From the NCBI RefSeq assembly GCF_030463565.1, contig NC_134675.1, positions 19,055,862 to 19,119,861 on the forward strand: a DNA stretch of 64,000 nucleotides, written 5' to 3'. This document shows, piece by piece, positions 23,598-35,469 of this stretch; positions within the stretch are counted from its first letter, which is position 1; each line of letters starts with the position of its first letter. The position numbers were made by a program, and so were the translations under genes. The notes beneath the pieces are model-generated. The model had not been told where the DNA came from. It searched no databases and was given only the letters and a program-made list of their open reading frames with translations. This DNA comes from Pelecanus crispus (lineage: Eukaryota; Chordata; Aves; Pelecaniformes; Pelecanidae).

Positions 23598-24435
23598 CTA
23601 AAAAACAAGACAAAAATAAAAGGAGTTAGAAATTAGAGGATTTTCTTAGAGTAACTCAAACTGATTGTTGGGTTAGGATTTAATTATTAGTTATATGTTT
23701 CTGAGGTTGCAGGATATTTCTACCAGTGAACATCTCCTTAGAAGATACTTCTGTGCAAACAAATACTGGTTCCTAATTGCACTGCTCCTGCAAATGCATA
23801 TAAATAGCCTGCACAGACTCAATTAGTTTTAATTGCAATTAGTAAGACAACTTTCCAGGGGCAGTAATGAAGAGTAAAAATGCCTTAAGGGGGGATCCAC
23901 AGATTATTATTATTTTAGATTAAAATCTCAAAGAGTAGTGAAATCATGTAACTCCACACAAGACGTCCTTTAAAAATTGATAGATAGATATAGCTAGTAA
24001 CACAGGCCACATGGAACTATGTGATAACAAGCTTTTATGCACCTTTTAAATATAGAAAAAAAGAAAAGCCAAATTGCACCATTGCCCAGCTATTACAAGG
24101 TAATAGAAATTTGACAAATTTTCCTGAAAGAACACACTGATAATATGCTATCTTTACAGCATATACTTTCATAAGTAATGTGGGATGCAAAACTAACAAC
24201 ATTTGTTTCATTTTACCTACTCACACAGAAATTCTTCAACAAATAAAAACTCATATATTTCATATCATGCAGTAAGCAAGCAGATCATTCGTGTAACAAA
24301 AAACAGTTTGAGGCTGGTATTTCATGAACATTTTTAAGCCAGCATAAGCCTGCACTGCTGCGAAAAGAAGCAGTCCTACCTTCCCTAACATGCATAGCTG
24401 TTTGTTTCCATCCACATCTCTCTGCCCCCTTGTAC

Positions 24436-24478
24436 CAGGGCTTTTGTAGTCGTATGGTAAACTCAGCTGGGAAGTTGA
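24436..24478 (-). pseudogene. IL31RA: Probable IL31RA-like exon remnant (first half of cytokine-receptor module)
   Basis: The minus strand encodes INFPAEFTIRLQKPW and reaches a GTACAAG donor that splits the final Trp codon in the phase needed by the exon at 23413. IL6ST has NFTLKSEW at this place. The upstream part with the expected C-x-W core cannot be read: a TAA lies a few codons before. Either the exon is truncated or damaged, or I have mis-assigned it. Confidence 0.45.
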
Positions 24479-26063
24479 TCTGGATTAAAATTAATGGTTA
24501 AATTTTACTGGAAATAGTTCTGCAATCCAATTCACTATGTGGTTAAAGAAGAATTTGTACTGGTACAAATATCAAAACTTATTTTCAATAGCTGTGATGG
24601 TTTATGGTTTCACAAACTCAGCTAAGTTATAAAATGTAGAAACACCAGAAGGATTAAGAAAGTTCCACCTAATGAAGGTGGAAGCCTAAAATGTCAAGCC
24701 TAAAATGGAGATAAAACTAAAGATGTTTTCCTGACCTACCATTTAAATAAAAAAGATACAATACACTAACATAACTTACAATAAGAAAATGTCTCCTTTG
24801 GAATCTGAATTCCTTCCAGTTCTCAAGAATATTTTAGACATTTTAGAAAACATATTACCTAGAATCTTGATTAGGCAGAAAAAGAGCATTACAAGCAGCA
24901 CTATTATGAAGAATAGATTGACAAGTATATTTGGGACAAAATCTGTGCTATCACCTTCAATATTGTATCTGAGATCTGCCTTGGAACAACACTGATTTCA
25001 CCATTTTCACTGTAACTTATGAAAAAGTAAGCTCCTAAACAATATTTAAAATTTAATGGAAATTGAAAGAATCAAATATTTATGCTCCTATAATGGGGTC
25101 ACAAAAACACTAAAAAGCATGAGACTACATAATTTGTATTTGTAAATACAAATCCCCAGATGTGAGAAATCCAAAAAGGACAACTAACTCTTGACTCTTT
25201 CACTGAAACATTATGACTCCAAAGGTCACTAGGTTAAACCCTACTGGTGTCATACAGAATAACAGGGGCTTTAATGGCTTTAAATGTGAATTGTTTAAAG
25301 TAGAGGAGGAAATAATCTTTTTTTCCCCCTTCAAAATGAGGATAGTTAGTAACACAGAAAGTTTTTGGGTAACACTCCCACAAAGTGCATTCATTCTGAC
25401 TTGGCAGTAAAATATCCTAAAAGATTACATTTGTACTTAGGCTCACTCAGCTTTTGATCTAATTAGTAATGTTGCTTCAAGGAAACAAGTGAATATCAAT
25501 TCTGATGTAAACATTTGTCTACTGAATATTGGGTTGAAAATGCTCATTTCCTTTATAGAGAGTACTAAAAAGGTAAAAGATTGTAACTTTTTTCAACTGT
25601 TACCAATTCTAAATTAATTGAATTTACTAATTGAATTTTTATTTTGAACCAATATCAAAGCCACTCTTTCTTCCCCTGGGGAGACAGGGAGATCTTCTCC
25701 AACTACTTCTCAGTAATACTTAACTAAGTGGGCCTGAAGGTATTTTTGCAGTAACTCATTAACTATTTTATATCAAACCACTATATACATTGGCCTGAAT
25801 CTCTAAGTATACACCCTGCAGCCTGTAGCCAAAAGGCCAGTCCAGACAGTAAGAAGAAAACAAGGCAACAGCATGAAAGTTCAGGAAAGGGCATTCTCTG
25901 AAAGATAAAACTCCTCTTGGTTCCTTCCCAGAATGTCTAACCACATACCCTATTAAAATTGCTAATCTGAGGAGCCTCCATGACCTCAGAGTGCAGAACA
26001 CAACTTCCTGGGAAACATATCTATATGACCTAGAAGAGATCACCAATTCTGGACTCTCTTTAT
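24479..26063. other. Intron-like, one hydrophobic exon-like frame
   Basis: AT-rich sequence. A minus-strand frame near 24847-24960 encodes a hydrophobic run (PNILVNLFFIIVLLVMLFF) followed by CLIKIL and then GTAATA. It is listed under findings because its identity is uncertain. No other exon is seen. Confidence 0.3.
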
Positions 26064-27893
26064 CACAGAATCATAGAATAGTTTGGGTTGGAAGGGACCT
26101 TTAGAGGTCATCTAGCCCAACCCCCCTGCAGTGAGCAAGGACAGCTTTAGCTAGATCAGGTTGCTCAGAGCCCCATCCAACCTGACCTTGAATGTTTCTA
26201 GGGATGGGGCCTCCACTACCTCTCTGGGCAACCTGTTCCAGTGTCTCACCACCCTATTGTAAAAAAATTCTTACTTATTTCTAGTTTGAATCTACCCTCC
26301 TTCAGTTTAAAACTGTTAACCCTTGTCCTATTGCTACAGGCCCTGCTAAAAAGTCTGTCCCCATCTTTCTTATAAGCCCCCTTTAAGTATTGAAAGGCTG
26401 CAGTAAGGTCTCCTCGCAGTTTTCTCTTCTCCAGGCTGAACAACCCCAACTCTCTCAGCCTGGCCTCATAGGAGAGGTGCTCCAGCCCTCGGATCATTTT
26501 GGTGGCCCTCCTCTGGACCCGCTCCAACAGGTCCATGTCCTTCTTGTGCTGAGGGCTCCAGAGCTGAATGCAGTACTCCAGGTGGGGTCTCACCAGAGCA
26601 GAGTAGAGGGGCAGAATCACCTCCCTCGACCTGCTGGCCACGCTTCTTTTGATGCAGCCCAGGTTACCACTGGCCTTCTGGGCTGCAAGCGCACATTGTT
26701 GGCTCATGTCCAGCTTTTCATCTACCAGTACCCCCAAGTCCTTCTCCGCAGGGCTGCTCTCAATCCCTTCATCCCCCAACCTGTACTGATATCGGGGGTT
26801 GTCCCGTCCCAGGTGCAGGACCTTGCACTTGGCCTTGTTGAACCTCATGAGGTTCACACAGGCCCACCTCTCCAGCTTGTCCAGGTCCCTCTGGATGACA
26901 TCCCATCCCTCAGGCGTGTCAACCACACAACTCAGCTTGGTGTCATCTGCAAATTTGCTGAGGGTGCACTCGATCCTACTGTCTATGTCATTGATGAAGA
27001 TATTAAACAGTACTGGTCCCAATATGGACCCCTGAGGGACCCCACTTGTCACCGGTCTCCATGTGGACATCGAGCCATTGACCACGACCCTCTGGATGCG
27101 ACCATCCAGCCAATTCCTTATCCATCGAACAGTCCACCCATCAAACCCATCTCTCTCCAATTTAGAGAGAAGGATGTTGTGGGGGACTGTGTCGAATGCT
27201 TTACAGAAATCCAAGTAGATGACATCCATTGCTTTTCCCTTGTCCACTGATATAGTCAATACATCATAGAAGGCCACTAGGTTGGTCAGGCAGGACTTGC
27301 CCTTGGTGAATCTGTGCTGGCTGTCTTGAATCACCTCCCTGTCCTCCATGTGCCTAGGAGGATCTGTTCCATGATCTTCCCAGGCATGGAGGTGAGGCTG
27401 ACAGGTCGGTAGTTCCTGGGGTCCTCTTTTCTACCTTTTTTAAAAATGGGTGAAATGTTTCCCTTTTTCCAGTCACCAGGGACTTCACCTGACTGCCATG
27501 ACTTCAGATATCATGGAGAGTGGCTTGGGAACTACATCAGCCAATTCCCTCAGGACTCTGGGATGCATCTCATCAGGTCCCATAGACTTATGTATGTGCA
27601 GGTTCCTCAGGTGGTCTTGAACCTGATCTTCTCTTATAGTGGGAGGGACTTTGCTCCCCCAGTCCTTGCTTTGATGTCCATCCACTTGCGAGGTGTGGGA
27701 AGGGAGATTGCTAGTGAAGACCGAGGCAAAGAAGTTGTTGAGTACCTCAGCCTTCTCCTCGTCTGTTGTTACCAGTTTAACAGTTGTGCTCATCGGGGGG
27801 ATACACTTTCTTTGACCTTCTTTTTCTGGCTGACATACCTATAGAAGTCCTTCTTATTATTCTTGGCATCCCTTGCCAAGTTCAGCTCCAGCC
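26064..27893 (-). mobile_element. CR1 LINE, 5' truncated
   Basis: A minus-strand CR1 inserted inside the IL31RA-like locus, with its 3' tail at 26064. A 367-codon ORF2 fragment (26246-27349) has [40 protein letters not shown] and FADDTKL. A further ORF2 fragment is at 27485-27793. The 5' half (endonuclease, ORF1) is absent. Very similar to the CR1 at 2187-5236, so the same subfamily. Confidence 0.9.
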
Positions 27894-28723
27894 ACTTTAT
27901 CTGGAGTTCAGCTCCAGCTCTTTATCTTATAAGCAAGATAGCACAAAGGAAACAATCCTCTCCAATCTTTATAGTCTGAAGTCATCCATAAAAATTTAAC
28001 ACCCTCAAAGACATCTGTGTTAGAGCCAGACTTCTTTACTTGCTAGAAGAAATTGGAGTTGAAAGGAAGAGCACGGCTCCCACTGAAATAAACTGGTTGA
28101 AAAAGCCCTCTCTCCAAAATAATACTTTTCTCTCCCACCTAATATAACACTCAAAATATCTTCCTTTTATTGACATCTTATGGAACACTAGCAGACAGGC
28201 AATACCTTCTGCTGTTTTTTATTCCGGAGATGTATTTCTCTGTGTTTATTGCTTCTTTACTAGAATGGGACCCCCAGGCATATGTTAGTATAATCTGGAC
28301 TTAATCTGTTCAATAAATTACAGAATTTGTATGCATATCTATCCTGTAACCCTCTCCAGATGAGACTGTAATTATAATTTCTTTGGAACAGAGGATTAGA
28401 GGGAAAATCCTCCCTGGAGAAAGCTGACGTTGGCTAGGCTAAGACAAAAGACAACCAAAGGGACGGACCCATTACCCTCTGAACTCAACAGAAAACCTCC
28501 ACTCACTTCAGCTGGTCAAAAGTCAGGGTCAGAGAGGTTATAGACTAGCGTCAATAAGGAATGCCTGCAATTTCATGCTTTATTTCAGGAAAAAAACAAG
28601 ATACTTGAATACAGATGTCTTACAATACCACAAGCTAAAAAAAAAGTAGTAGTTTTAAAAATAAAATTTTTACAATAAGTTATTCAAGAATGTTAAAATT
28701 CATTGTCCCATATTTCTACTTAC
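27894..28723. other. Intron-like, nothing recognised
   Basis: AT-rich sequence between the CR1 and the Ig-like exon. I looked for the expected C-x-W exon of the receptor on the minus strand and did not find it. Confidence 0.4.
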
Positions 28724-29020
28724 AGCCATATTTAAATTCATTGTGAACCAGATGTTGTTCCTTGCCTAAGTACTTAATGAAACATTTCACATGCACTGTG
28801 TTGTAAGTGAAATTATGGATGGTTATACTAGATACAGCCTCGTTCACAATGTTATAATTTTCCTGAGCGATCAATTAATGATTCAATTTCCAGATTATGT
28901 GGCTTGCATTTCTGTGAGGTGTGTAGCACTTTCCAAGTATACAAAATAGTTTCAGGGTGGATCCTCTTTCAATTTTGGGAGATGAAGGAAAAATGTCAGC
29001 ATCTCTGATAGAGTTTTCAT
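28724..29020 (-). pseudogene. IL31RA: gp130-type Ig-like domain exon with in-frame TAA
   Basis: A 297-nt exon, with acceptor TTTGTTTTTAG and donor GTAAGT. It encodes DADIFPSSPKIERGSTL, LFCILGKC and ASHIIWKLNH, then TAA (28875-28877), then LIAQENYNIVNEAVSSITI. IL6ST domain 1 has ISPESPVVQLHSNFT, CVLKEKC, NYIVWKTNHF and YTIINRTASSVTF in the same order. It is therefore the membrane-distal Ig-like domain of a gp130-family receptor, with a stop where gp130 has Phe. By position and strand it belongs to the IL31RA-like gene, although mammalian IL31RA has no such domain. Confidence 0.75.
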
Positions 29021-29391
29021 CTAAAAACAAAATCAAAAGATATCACAAAACTTAATTCCTTTTAAAATACCTGTGGAAAAATGATAACTTATTTTGTTGT
29101 CTACAGATCATTTAACCATTTTTTTTTTCAAATGGAGTTCAAATGAAATGCTCAGCTACTCACTCGAATCAGATATTGTTGTTCATAAACTCAGTTCACA
29201 TTAATTACTATATTACTGTAGGTATTGTATAACAATGATGTTTCTACACCTTCCCAGAAATAATGGAGAAATTTCAACTCAAATGTTTTTAATAGCTGAA
29301 AATGAAGAAAAGAGACTCTTGTCTTTTAAATCTGTTTTTAAAAAACATTTGATATGTAAAAAGTATGCATACAATTGGTACTCTACCCATA

Positions 29392-29573
29392 ATTGGTTTA
29401 GTGGTGGACTTGGAAATGTTAGGTTAATGGTTGGACTGGATGATCTTAAAGGTATTTTCCAATTCTATGATTCTATGAATTCTATGAATTCATATTATAT
29501 TCTATGAATTCATAGAATTCTATGAATTCTATGATTCTATGAATTCTATGATTCTATGATTCTATGATTACTA
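29392..29573 (+). mobile_element. CR1 3' tail with expanded octamer repeat
   Basis: A plus-strand CR1 3' end (TTAATGGTTGGACTGGATGA) followed from about 29460 by an unusually long run of ATTCTATGA/AATTCTATG units. Normal CR1 tails carry only two to four copies. Confidence 0.85.
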
Positions 29574-29741
29574 ATGACTATGTCAGAAAATACATCAAAC
29601 TGGTAAGTTCAAAATTTATAACTAAGCTGCAATATATTTCAATATCTCAGTAGTATTTTTACTCCTCCTGGAATTTATATTCTCAAATATAGTGCAGGAA
29701 TTGTATATAAAATGCACTGTGGGATAATAACGGAAGATTGG

Positions 29742-30380
29742 TGTCCCGGTTTCGGCTGGGATAGAGTTAATTTTCTTCCTAGTAGCAGGCATAGTGCTTT
29801 GTTTTGGATTTAGTAGGAGAAGAATGTTGATAACACACTGATGTTTTTAGTTGTTGCTAAGTAGTGCTTACACTAGTCAAGGACTTTTCAGTTTCCCATG
29901 CTCTGCCAGGTGCACAAGAAACTGGGAGGGGGCACAGCCAGAATAGTTGATCCAAACTGACCAAAGGGCTATTCCATACCATATGACGTCATGCTCAGTA
30001 TAGAAACTGGGGGGGGGTTGGCCGGGGAGCAGCGATTGCTGCTCGGGAACTGTCTGGGTATCGGTCGGTGGGTGGTGAGCAATTGCATTGTGCATCACTT
30101 GCTTTGTATATTATTATTATTATTATTATTATTATTGTTATTATTATTATTATTATTATCATCATTATCATTATCATTATCATTATCATTATTTTGTTAT
30201 TATTTTGTTATTATTATCATTACTATTTTACTTTATTTCAATTATTAAACTGTTCATATCTCAACCCAGGAGTGTTTCTCACTCTTACTCCTCCAATTCT
30301 CTCCCCCATCCCATCGGGGTAGGGGGAGTGAGCGAGCGGCTGCGTAGTGCTTAGTTGCTGGCTGGGGCTAAACCACAACA
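29742..30380 (+). mobile_element. Solo ERVL-type LTR, copy b
   Basis: A 639-bp LTR starting TGTCCCGGTTTCGGC and ending AACCACAACA, longer than its relatives because of an ATT/ATC microsatellite at 30105-30220. The flanks ATTGG and ATTGC fit a 5-bp target duplication with one change. No internal sequence. Confidence 0.88.
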
Positions 30381-31049
30381 ATTGCCGAGAAGAATTATAA
30401 ACACGCTCAAGTGACCTGCAGCTGAGGTGTAGAAAAACACATATATCATACTAATTGTTGTTTATCCTTGTGTGCTTGACAAGTAGAACATGTGTGTTTA
30501 GATAACATAGGCCTGTGATAGACTTAGAGGTGCCCTATCAGACATGCTTGAAATTCCCGCCCTGCTATGGAGAAGATCAAAGCACAGTGGTAAACTATGC
30601 CTGCGTGAATCCCTGATAAACAGGCGAAAACAGTAGGGTCGGCAATCCTCCAGCATGGACCGAGCTCAGCAGTGCCTGCATCCCCGCTTGTGTGCCTCTG
30701 CCCAGGTGCTGCTTCAGGGATCCCCCAGTTGGGGAGGTAACAAAAATAAATTTATTCTCTACTTTTCATCTGTGGTTTTGTGGTTGTTCCTGCGCCCTGC
30801 CTGTGCTGACTCACACATACACATAAAAGGAAAACACAGAAGCAGGCTGAATGAATGAATTCAGCAACAAAGTTATCAAACAGTGCAAGAATCGCCCATT
30901 AGAGTCCTGCAAGGAGCTAGTTGGGATTTTTTTTTTTTGCTGCTACGTATTTCTTGCAAACAAATTTCATAAATAAATCTTAAATACCCCCCCCCCAAGT
31001 TTTACAGATAGAATTTCTTTGCTGAAATGTAGGAATGAAAGGGGATCAA
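30381..31049. other. Non-coding, nothing recognised
   Basis: Short unique stretch between an LTR and CR1 pieces. It has a T-run at about 30930 and a C-run at 30990. No exon or RNA gene is visible. Confidence 0.4.
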
Positions 31050-31160
31050 ATAGAATCATAGAATCATAGAATTGTTTAGGTTGGAAAAGACCTTTAAGAT
31101 CATCCAGTCCAACCATTAACCTAACACTACCAAGTCCACCACTAAACCAATTAAGGGCAG
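31050..31160 (-). mobile_element. CR1 3' tail fragment
   Basis: AGAATCATAGAATCATAGAA followed by the CR1 3' untranslated sequence, about 110 bp, minus strand. Severely 5' truncated. Confidence 0.8.
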
Positions 31161-31221
31161 AGTAGCAATTTCATGTTTCCTGGCTGGTGGCTGGATTGTT
31201 TTTTAATGAAAGTAAAAACTA

Positions 31222-31788
31222 GGAATCATTAAGATTGGAAAGGACCTCTAAGATCATCAGTCCAACCATCAAGCCAACACCACCATGCCCACTAAACCAT
31301 GTCCCAAAGTGCCACGTCTACCCGTTTTTTGAACACTTCCAGGGATGGGGACTCCACCACCTCTCTGGGCAGCCTGTTCCAATGCTTGACTACCCTTTCC
31401 GTGAAGAAATTTTTCCTAATATCCAATCTAAACCTCCCCTGGCGCAGCTTGAGCCCATTTCCTCTTGTCCTATTGTTATCTACTTGGGAGAAGAGACCAA
31501 CACCCACCTTGCTACAACCTCCTTTCAGATAGTTGTAGAGAGCGATAAGGTCTCCCCTCAGCCTCCTCTTCTCCAGACTAAACAATCCCAGTTCCCTCAG
31601 TGGCTCCTCATAAGACTTGTTCTCTAGACCTTTCCCCAGCTTTGTTGCCCTTCTCTGGACACGCTCCAGCACCTCAATGTCTTTCTTGTACTGAGGGGCC
31701 CAAAACTGGACACAGTATTTGAGGTGCAGCCTCACCACTGCCGAGTACAGGGGGCCATCACTTCCCTGCTCCTGCTGGCCATACTTGC
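31222..31788 (-). mobile_element. CR1 3' fragment with ORF2 end
   Basis: A minus-strand CR1 that includes a 148-codon ORF2 C-terminus (31292-31738; [39 protein letters not shown]). It matches the CR1 at 8603 closely. The upstream side stops abruptly at an ERVL LTR fragment. Confidence 0.85.
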
Positions 31789-31928
31789 TTTACCTATTAA
31801 ACTGTCTTTATCTCAACCCACCAGTTTTCTCATTTTTACCCTTCTGATTCTGTCCCCAGTCCCACCAGGGGGGAGTGAGTGAAGCGGCTGTGTGGTGCTC
31901 AGTTGCCGGCTGGGGTTAAACCATGACA
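31789..31928 (+). mobile_element. ERVL-type LTR 3' fragment
   Basis: The last ~140 bp of the LTR, from CTATTAAACTGTCTTTATC to AACCATGACA. It differs slightly from the other copies, so it represents another subfamily. The LTR 5' part is missing at the junction with the CR1. Confidence 0.8.
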
Positions 31929-32566
31929 ATAATATACTACTGTTGTGTGTTAAGTTGTATGTGATAAATTGCATGTGAACTACCAATTATTGTCACAAAG
32001 TAATTATTTCAACATGTCCTTGTGATTTCCTATTCTAACCTACACTAGTCAACTTAATAATTTTAAAGTGGCACTGTTGTCACGAGAAGCATTTTTAATC
32101 CTCAACCACTCATTCACTCTGGTGTTAATCCTTTCGCGTGTCTGTGTAGTGAACTAAAAGGAAACTGATATAGATGAAAGATAAAAGCTTGACAAAACAT
32201 GTAATTTTCCATCCAGATCAGGTTCCTCACCACCTCACAACTGGCCACACAAACATTTACTCCAATGGAAAGAAAGGGAGATCCAGAGGTAGAGGGAGTG
32301 CAGAACTACCTGCTTTTCCATCTTCAGCAGTTACTTGTGCCAGCTTAAACTGACTGTGAAACTACTGCATTAAAATTGTTAGGTGACTTTTAAAGTTAGG
32401 AATAATATGAGAACATTGGTAGTCATTGCATGAAGCTCTGAACAGGTACTAATTGACTTAAAACATCCGAAAACAGCAGACATTATCTGTATTTTAAGTG
32501 TTCATGTGTTGCATAAACATTAATTTGTTTCATCAGCAGATCTCCAAAGTTACCAGCCTTGACAAC
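31929..32566. other. Non-coding, nothing recognised
   Basis: AT-rich unique sequence between two LTR pieces; no exon seen. Confidence 0.4.
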
Positions 32567-33119
32567 TGTCCTGGTTTCGGCTGGGATAGAGTTAATTTTC
32601 TTCCTAGTAGCAGGCACAGTGCTGTGTTTTGGATTTAGTAGGAGAAGAATGTTGATAACACACTGATGTTTTAGTTGTTGCTAAGTACTGCTTATGCTAG
32701 TCAAGGACTTTTCAGCTTCCCATGCTCTGCCAGGTGCACAAGAAACTGGGAGGGGGCACAGCCAGAATAGTTGATCCAAACTGACCAAAGGGCTATTCCA
32801 TACCATGTGACATCATGCTCAGTATATAAACAGGGGGGGGTTGGCCGGGGAGCAGCGATCGCTGCTGGGGAACTGTCTGGGTATCGGTCGGCGGGTGGTG
32901 AGCAATTGCATTGTGCATCACTTGCTCTGTATATTATTATTATATTGTTTCTATTATCATTACTATTTTACTTTATTTCAATTATTAAACTGTTCTTATC
33001 TCAACCCAGGAGTGTTTCTCACTCTTACTCCTCCGATTCTCTCCCCCATCCCATCGGGGTAGGGGGAGTGAGCAAGCGGCTGCGTGGTGCTTAGTGCTGG
33101 CTGGGGCTAAACCACGACA
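32567..33119 (+). mobile_element. ERVL-type LTR, copy c, no target duplication
   Basis: A 553-bp LTR starting TGTCCTGGTTTCGGCTGGGA and ending ACCACGACA, with CAGTATATAAAC as likely TATA box and ATTAAACTGTTC near the end. The flanks ACAAC and AGCCC do not match, and a truncated CR1 follows directly. This end was probably produced by recombination or deletion, not by clean insertion. Confidence 0.85.
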
Positions 33120-34188
33120 AGCCCTCCAGTGCAGCACTCCAGTCATGAGAGTCATCCCACCATGTTTCTGTGATGGCGGCTATGTCATAGCCATCCTGCT
33201 GCACAAGGGCTTCCAGCTCCTCCTGTTTGTTGCCCATGCTGCGTGCATTGGTGTAGATGCACTTGAGCCGGGCTATCGATTTCACCCCCAACGTTGCCAT
33301 GCCGCCTCTGGGCTCCTCACTAGCGAGCCTGGTTTTGTCACCTTCCCCCTTTGAACCTAGTTTAAAGCCCTCTCAATGAGTCCCGCCAACTCATGAGTGA
33401 GAATCCTTTTCCCCCATTGGGACAGCTGATCTCCATCTGTCGCCAGCAGGCCTGGTACCGTGTAAACCTCCCCATGATCAAAATAACAAAATTCCACCGA
33501 TGGCACCAGCCTCTGAGCCACTTGTTAATCAGCTGGGCTTTCCTCGTCCTTTCAGTATTCTTCCCTGCCACTGACGGGATAGAGGAAAATACTACCTGTG
33601 CTCCTGATCCTTCAACCAAACATCCCAGTGCCCTGAAGTCCCTTTTGATCACTTTGGGACTTCTCTCTGCAACCTCATCACTCCCAACCTGCATAACCAG
33701 CAGTGGGCAATAATCAGAGGGCCGTACCAGATCGGGGAGTTCCTTAGTAATATCCCTAACCCAGACCCCAGGGAGGCAGGAGACTTCCCTGTGGGATGGG
33801 TCTGGATGGCAGATTGGTCCCTCTGTTCCCCACAGGAGGGAATCGCCTACCACAATTACCCTCCTTTTTTTCTTAACAGAAGCAGTAGTAATGCATGGGG
33901 CTGACTGACTCACCCTAGGCAACCCCCTGCATGGCCCTTCACCTACATCCTCATTTGCCTGGCCCTCAAGTTCCAGAGCCCCATATCTGTTGCATAAGGG
34001 CAACTGGGAAGCTTAGGGAGGCCAGGAGGGGATTCACCCGCTGCCTTGGGCAGGGACCTGTTTCCATTCCCCCCCGTCTCTTAGGTCCCCTCCTTCTGCT
34101 TGCTGGCAAGAGGGTAGGGGATCCTCTGCTCCTTGTGGAGCCTCCATCTGCTGCCTTGGCCTCAGGGATGGTAGGGTGTGGCTCCACC
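33120..34188 (-). mobile_element. CR1 5' segment (ORF1 and start of ORF2)
   Basis: A minus-strand CR1 piece equivalent to about 11330-12410 of the long CR1. The ORF2 start is at 33091-33300 ([20 protein letters not shown]). ORF1 is at 33362-34003 with VIVVGDSLLWGTEG, plus a fragment at 33966-34202. Both element ends are missing. It is joined to an LTR on the left and to ERV gag on the right. Confidence 0.85.
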
Positions 34189-34796
34189 AATTCAGACTTC
34201 ATCTGGATCTTTGGATAATTGCTCGTTGTTCAGGACATCATAAATCACCTCCAGCATGGCTAATTCCCTCAGGTACTCGATACCTCTTTCCATGGTGGTC
34301 CGCTTGCCTGGGCGATATATAACATCTTCCTTGAAGGGATACCTTTCCTTCACGCCTGACGGGAGTTGCGTCAAGAGGCTGAGGGCTTGTGCCGCTTTTC
34401 CAATTGCTTTGTCAATGCCCCCTTCCCTAGAAAGGGATCCCAGCTGCTTGGCTTCCCTGCCCTCTAATTCCAGGCTACTGGCCCTGTTATCCTAGCATCA
34501 GAGCAGTCAGGTGACAACGTGCTCGCCTGGACAACAACTGAAATCTTTTCGCATATCTCGCAGCTCACTCGGGGATAGGGATTGGGTGGTTACCATCTCA
34601 TTTATGGGTTCTGCCTCTTCCTCCTCCTCGTGATGGCCCTGGTTCATCTTCATCCCTTACTAAATGAGTCAGTCGTCTTGTTTATATTTTCTTGTGTATT
34701 TTTTCTTGTGTATAGGGGCGACTGATACTGGTACAGGTTGGTTCTCTAGTACAGCTGCAGTGCCTGTCGCTGGAGTTTGAGTAGCTGCAGTGTTTG
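34189..34796 (-). mobile_element. ERV gag fragment
   Basis: A minus-strand gag remnant. The 60-codon frame at 34192-34374 has KERYPFKEDVIYRPGKRTTM and GIEYLRELAMLEVI. Further gag-like sequence upstream to about 34,650 is broken by stops, and the region near 34,690-34,790 encodes Thr/Ala/Pro-rich leader-like sequence. It resembles avian ERVL gag. It is interrupted on the 5' side by a nested CR1. Non-functional. Confidence 0.7.
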
Positions 34797-35469
34797 TCAT
34801 AGAATCATAGAATCATAGAATGCTTTGGGTTGCAAGGGACCTTTAGAGGTCATCTAGCCCAACCCCCCTGCAGTGAGCAGGGACTGCTTTAGCTAGATCA
34901 GCTTGCTCAGAGCCCCGTCCAACCTGACCTTGAATGTTTCTAGGGATGGGGCCTCCACCACCTCTCTGGGAAACCCGTTCCAGTGTTTCACCACCCTCAT
35001 TGTAAAAAATTTCTTTCTTATGTCTAGTCTAAATCTACCCTCCTTTAGTTTAAAACCACTACTCCTTGTCCTGTCACAACAGGCCTTGCTAAAAAGATTG
35101 TCCCCATCCTTCCTATAGGCCCCCTTTAAGTACTGAAAGGCCGCAATAAGGTCTCCCCACAGCCTTCTCTTCTCCAGGCTGAACAACCCCAACTCTCTCA
35201 GCCTGGCCTCATAGGAGAGGTGCTCCAGCCCTCGGATCATTTTGGTGGCCCTCTTCTGGACCCTCTCCAACAGGTCCATGTCTTTCTTGTGCTGAGGGCT
35301 CCAGAGCTGAATGCAGTACTCCAGGTGAGGTCTCACCAGAGGAAAGTAGAGGGGCAGAATCACCTCCCTCGACCTGCTGGCCACGCTTCTTTTGATGCAG
35401 CCTAGGATACGGTTGGCTTTCTGGGCTGCAAGTGCACATTGTTGGCTCATGTCCAGCCTTTCATCCACT
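34797..35469 (-). mobile_element. CR1 nested inside ERV
   Basis: A minus-strand CR1 3' piece (tail at 34797; ORF2 C-terminus with [19 protein letters not shown]). ERV gag/leader sequence lies on both sides, so this CR1 inserted into the provirus, giving a relative age order. Confidence 0.85.

Noticed and set aside
26390-27250. 286-codon plus-strand open frame
   Set aside because: Antisense of CR1 reverse transcriptase; the same shadow occurs at 2607-3158.
29460-29573. Regular short repeats that could suggest a CRISPR-like array
   Set aside because: Units of about nine bases without spacers after a CR1 end; a eukaryotic microsatellite.
29995-30354. Ile/Tyr repeat open frames in both strands
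   Set aside because: Translation of the ATT/ATC microsatellite inside an LTR.
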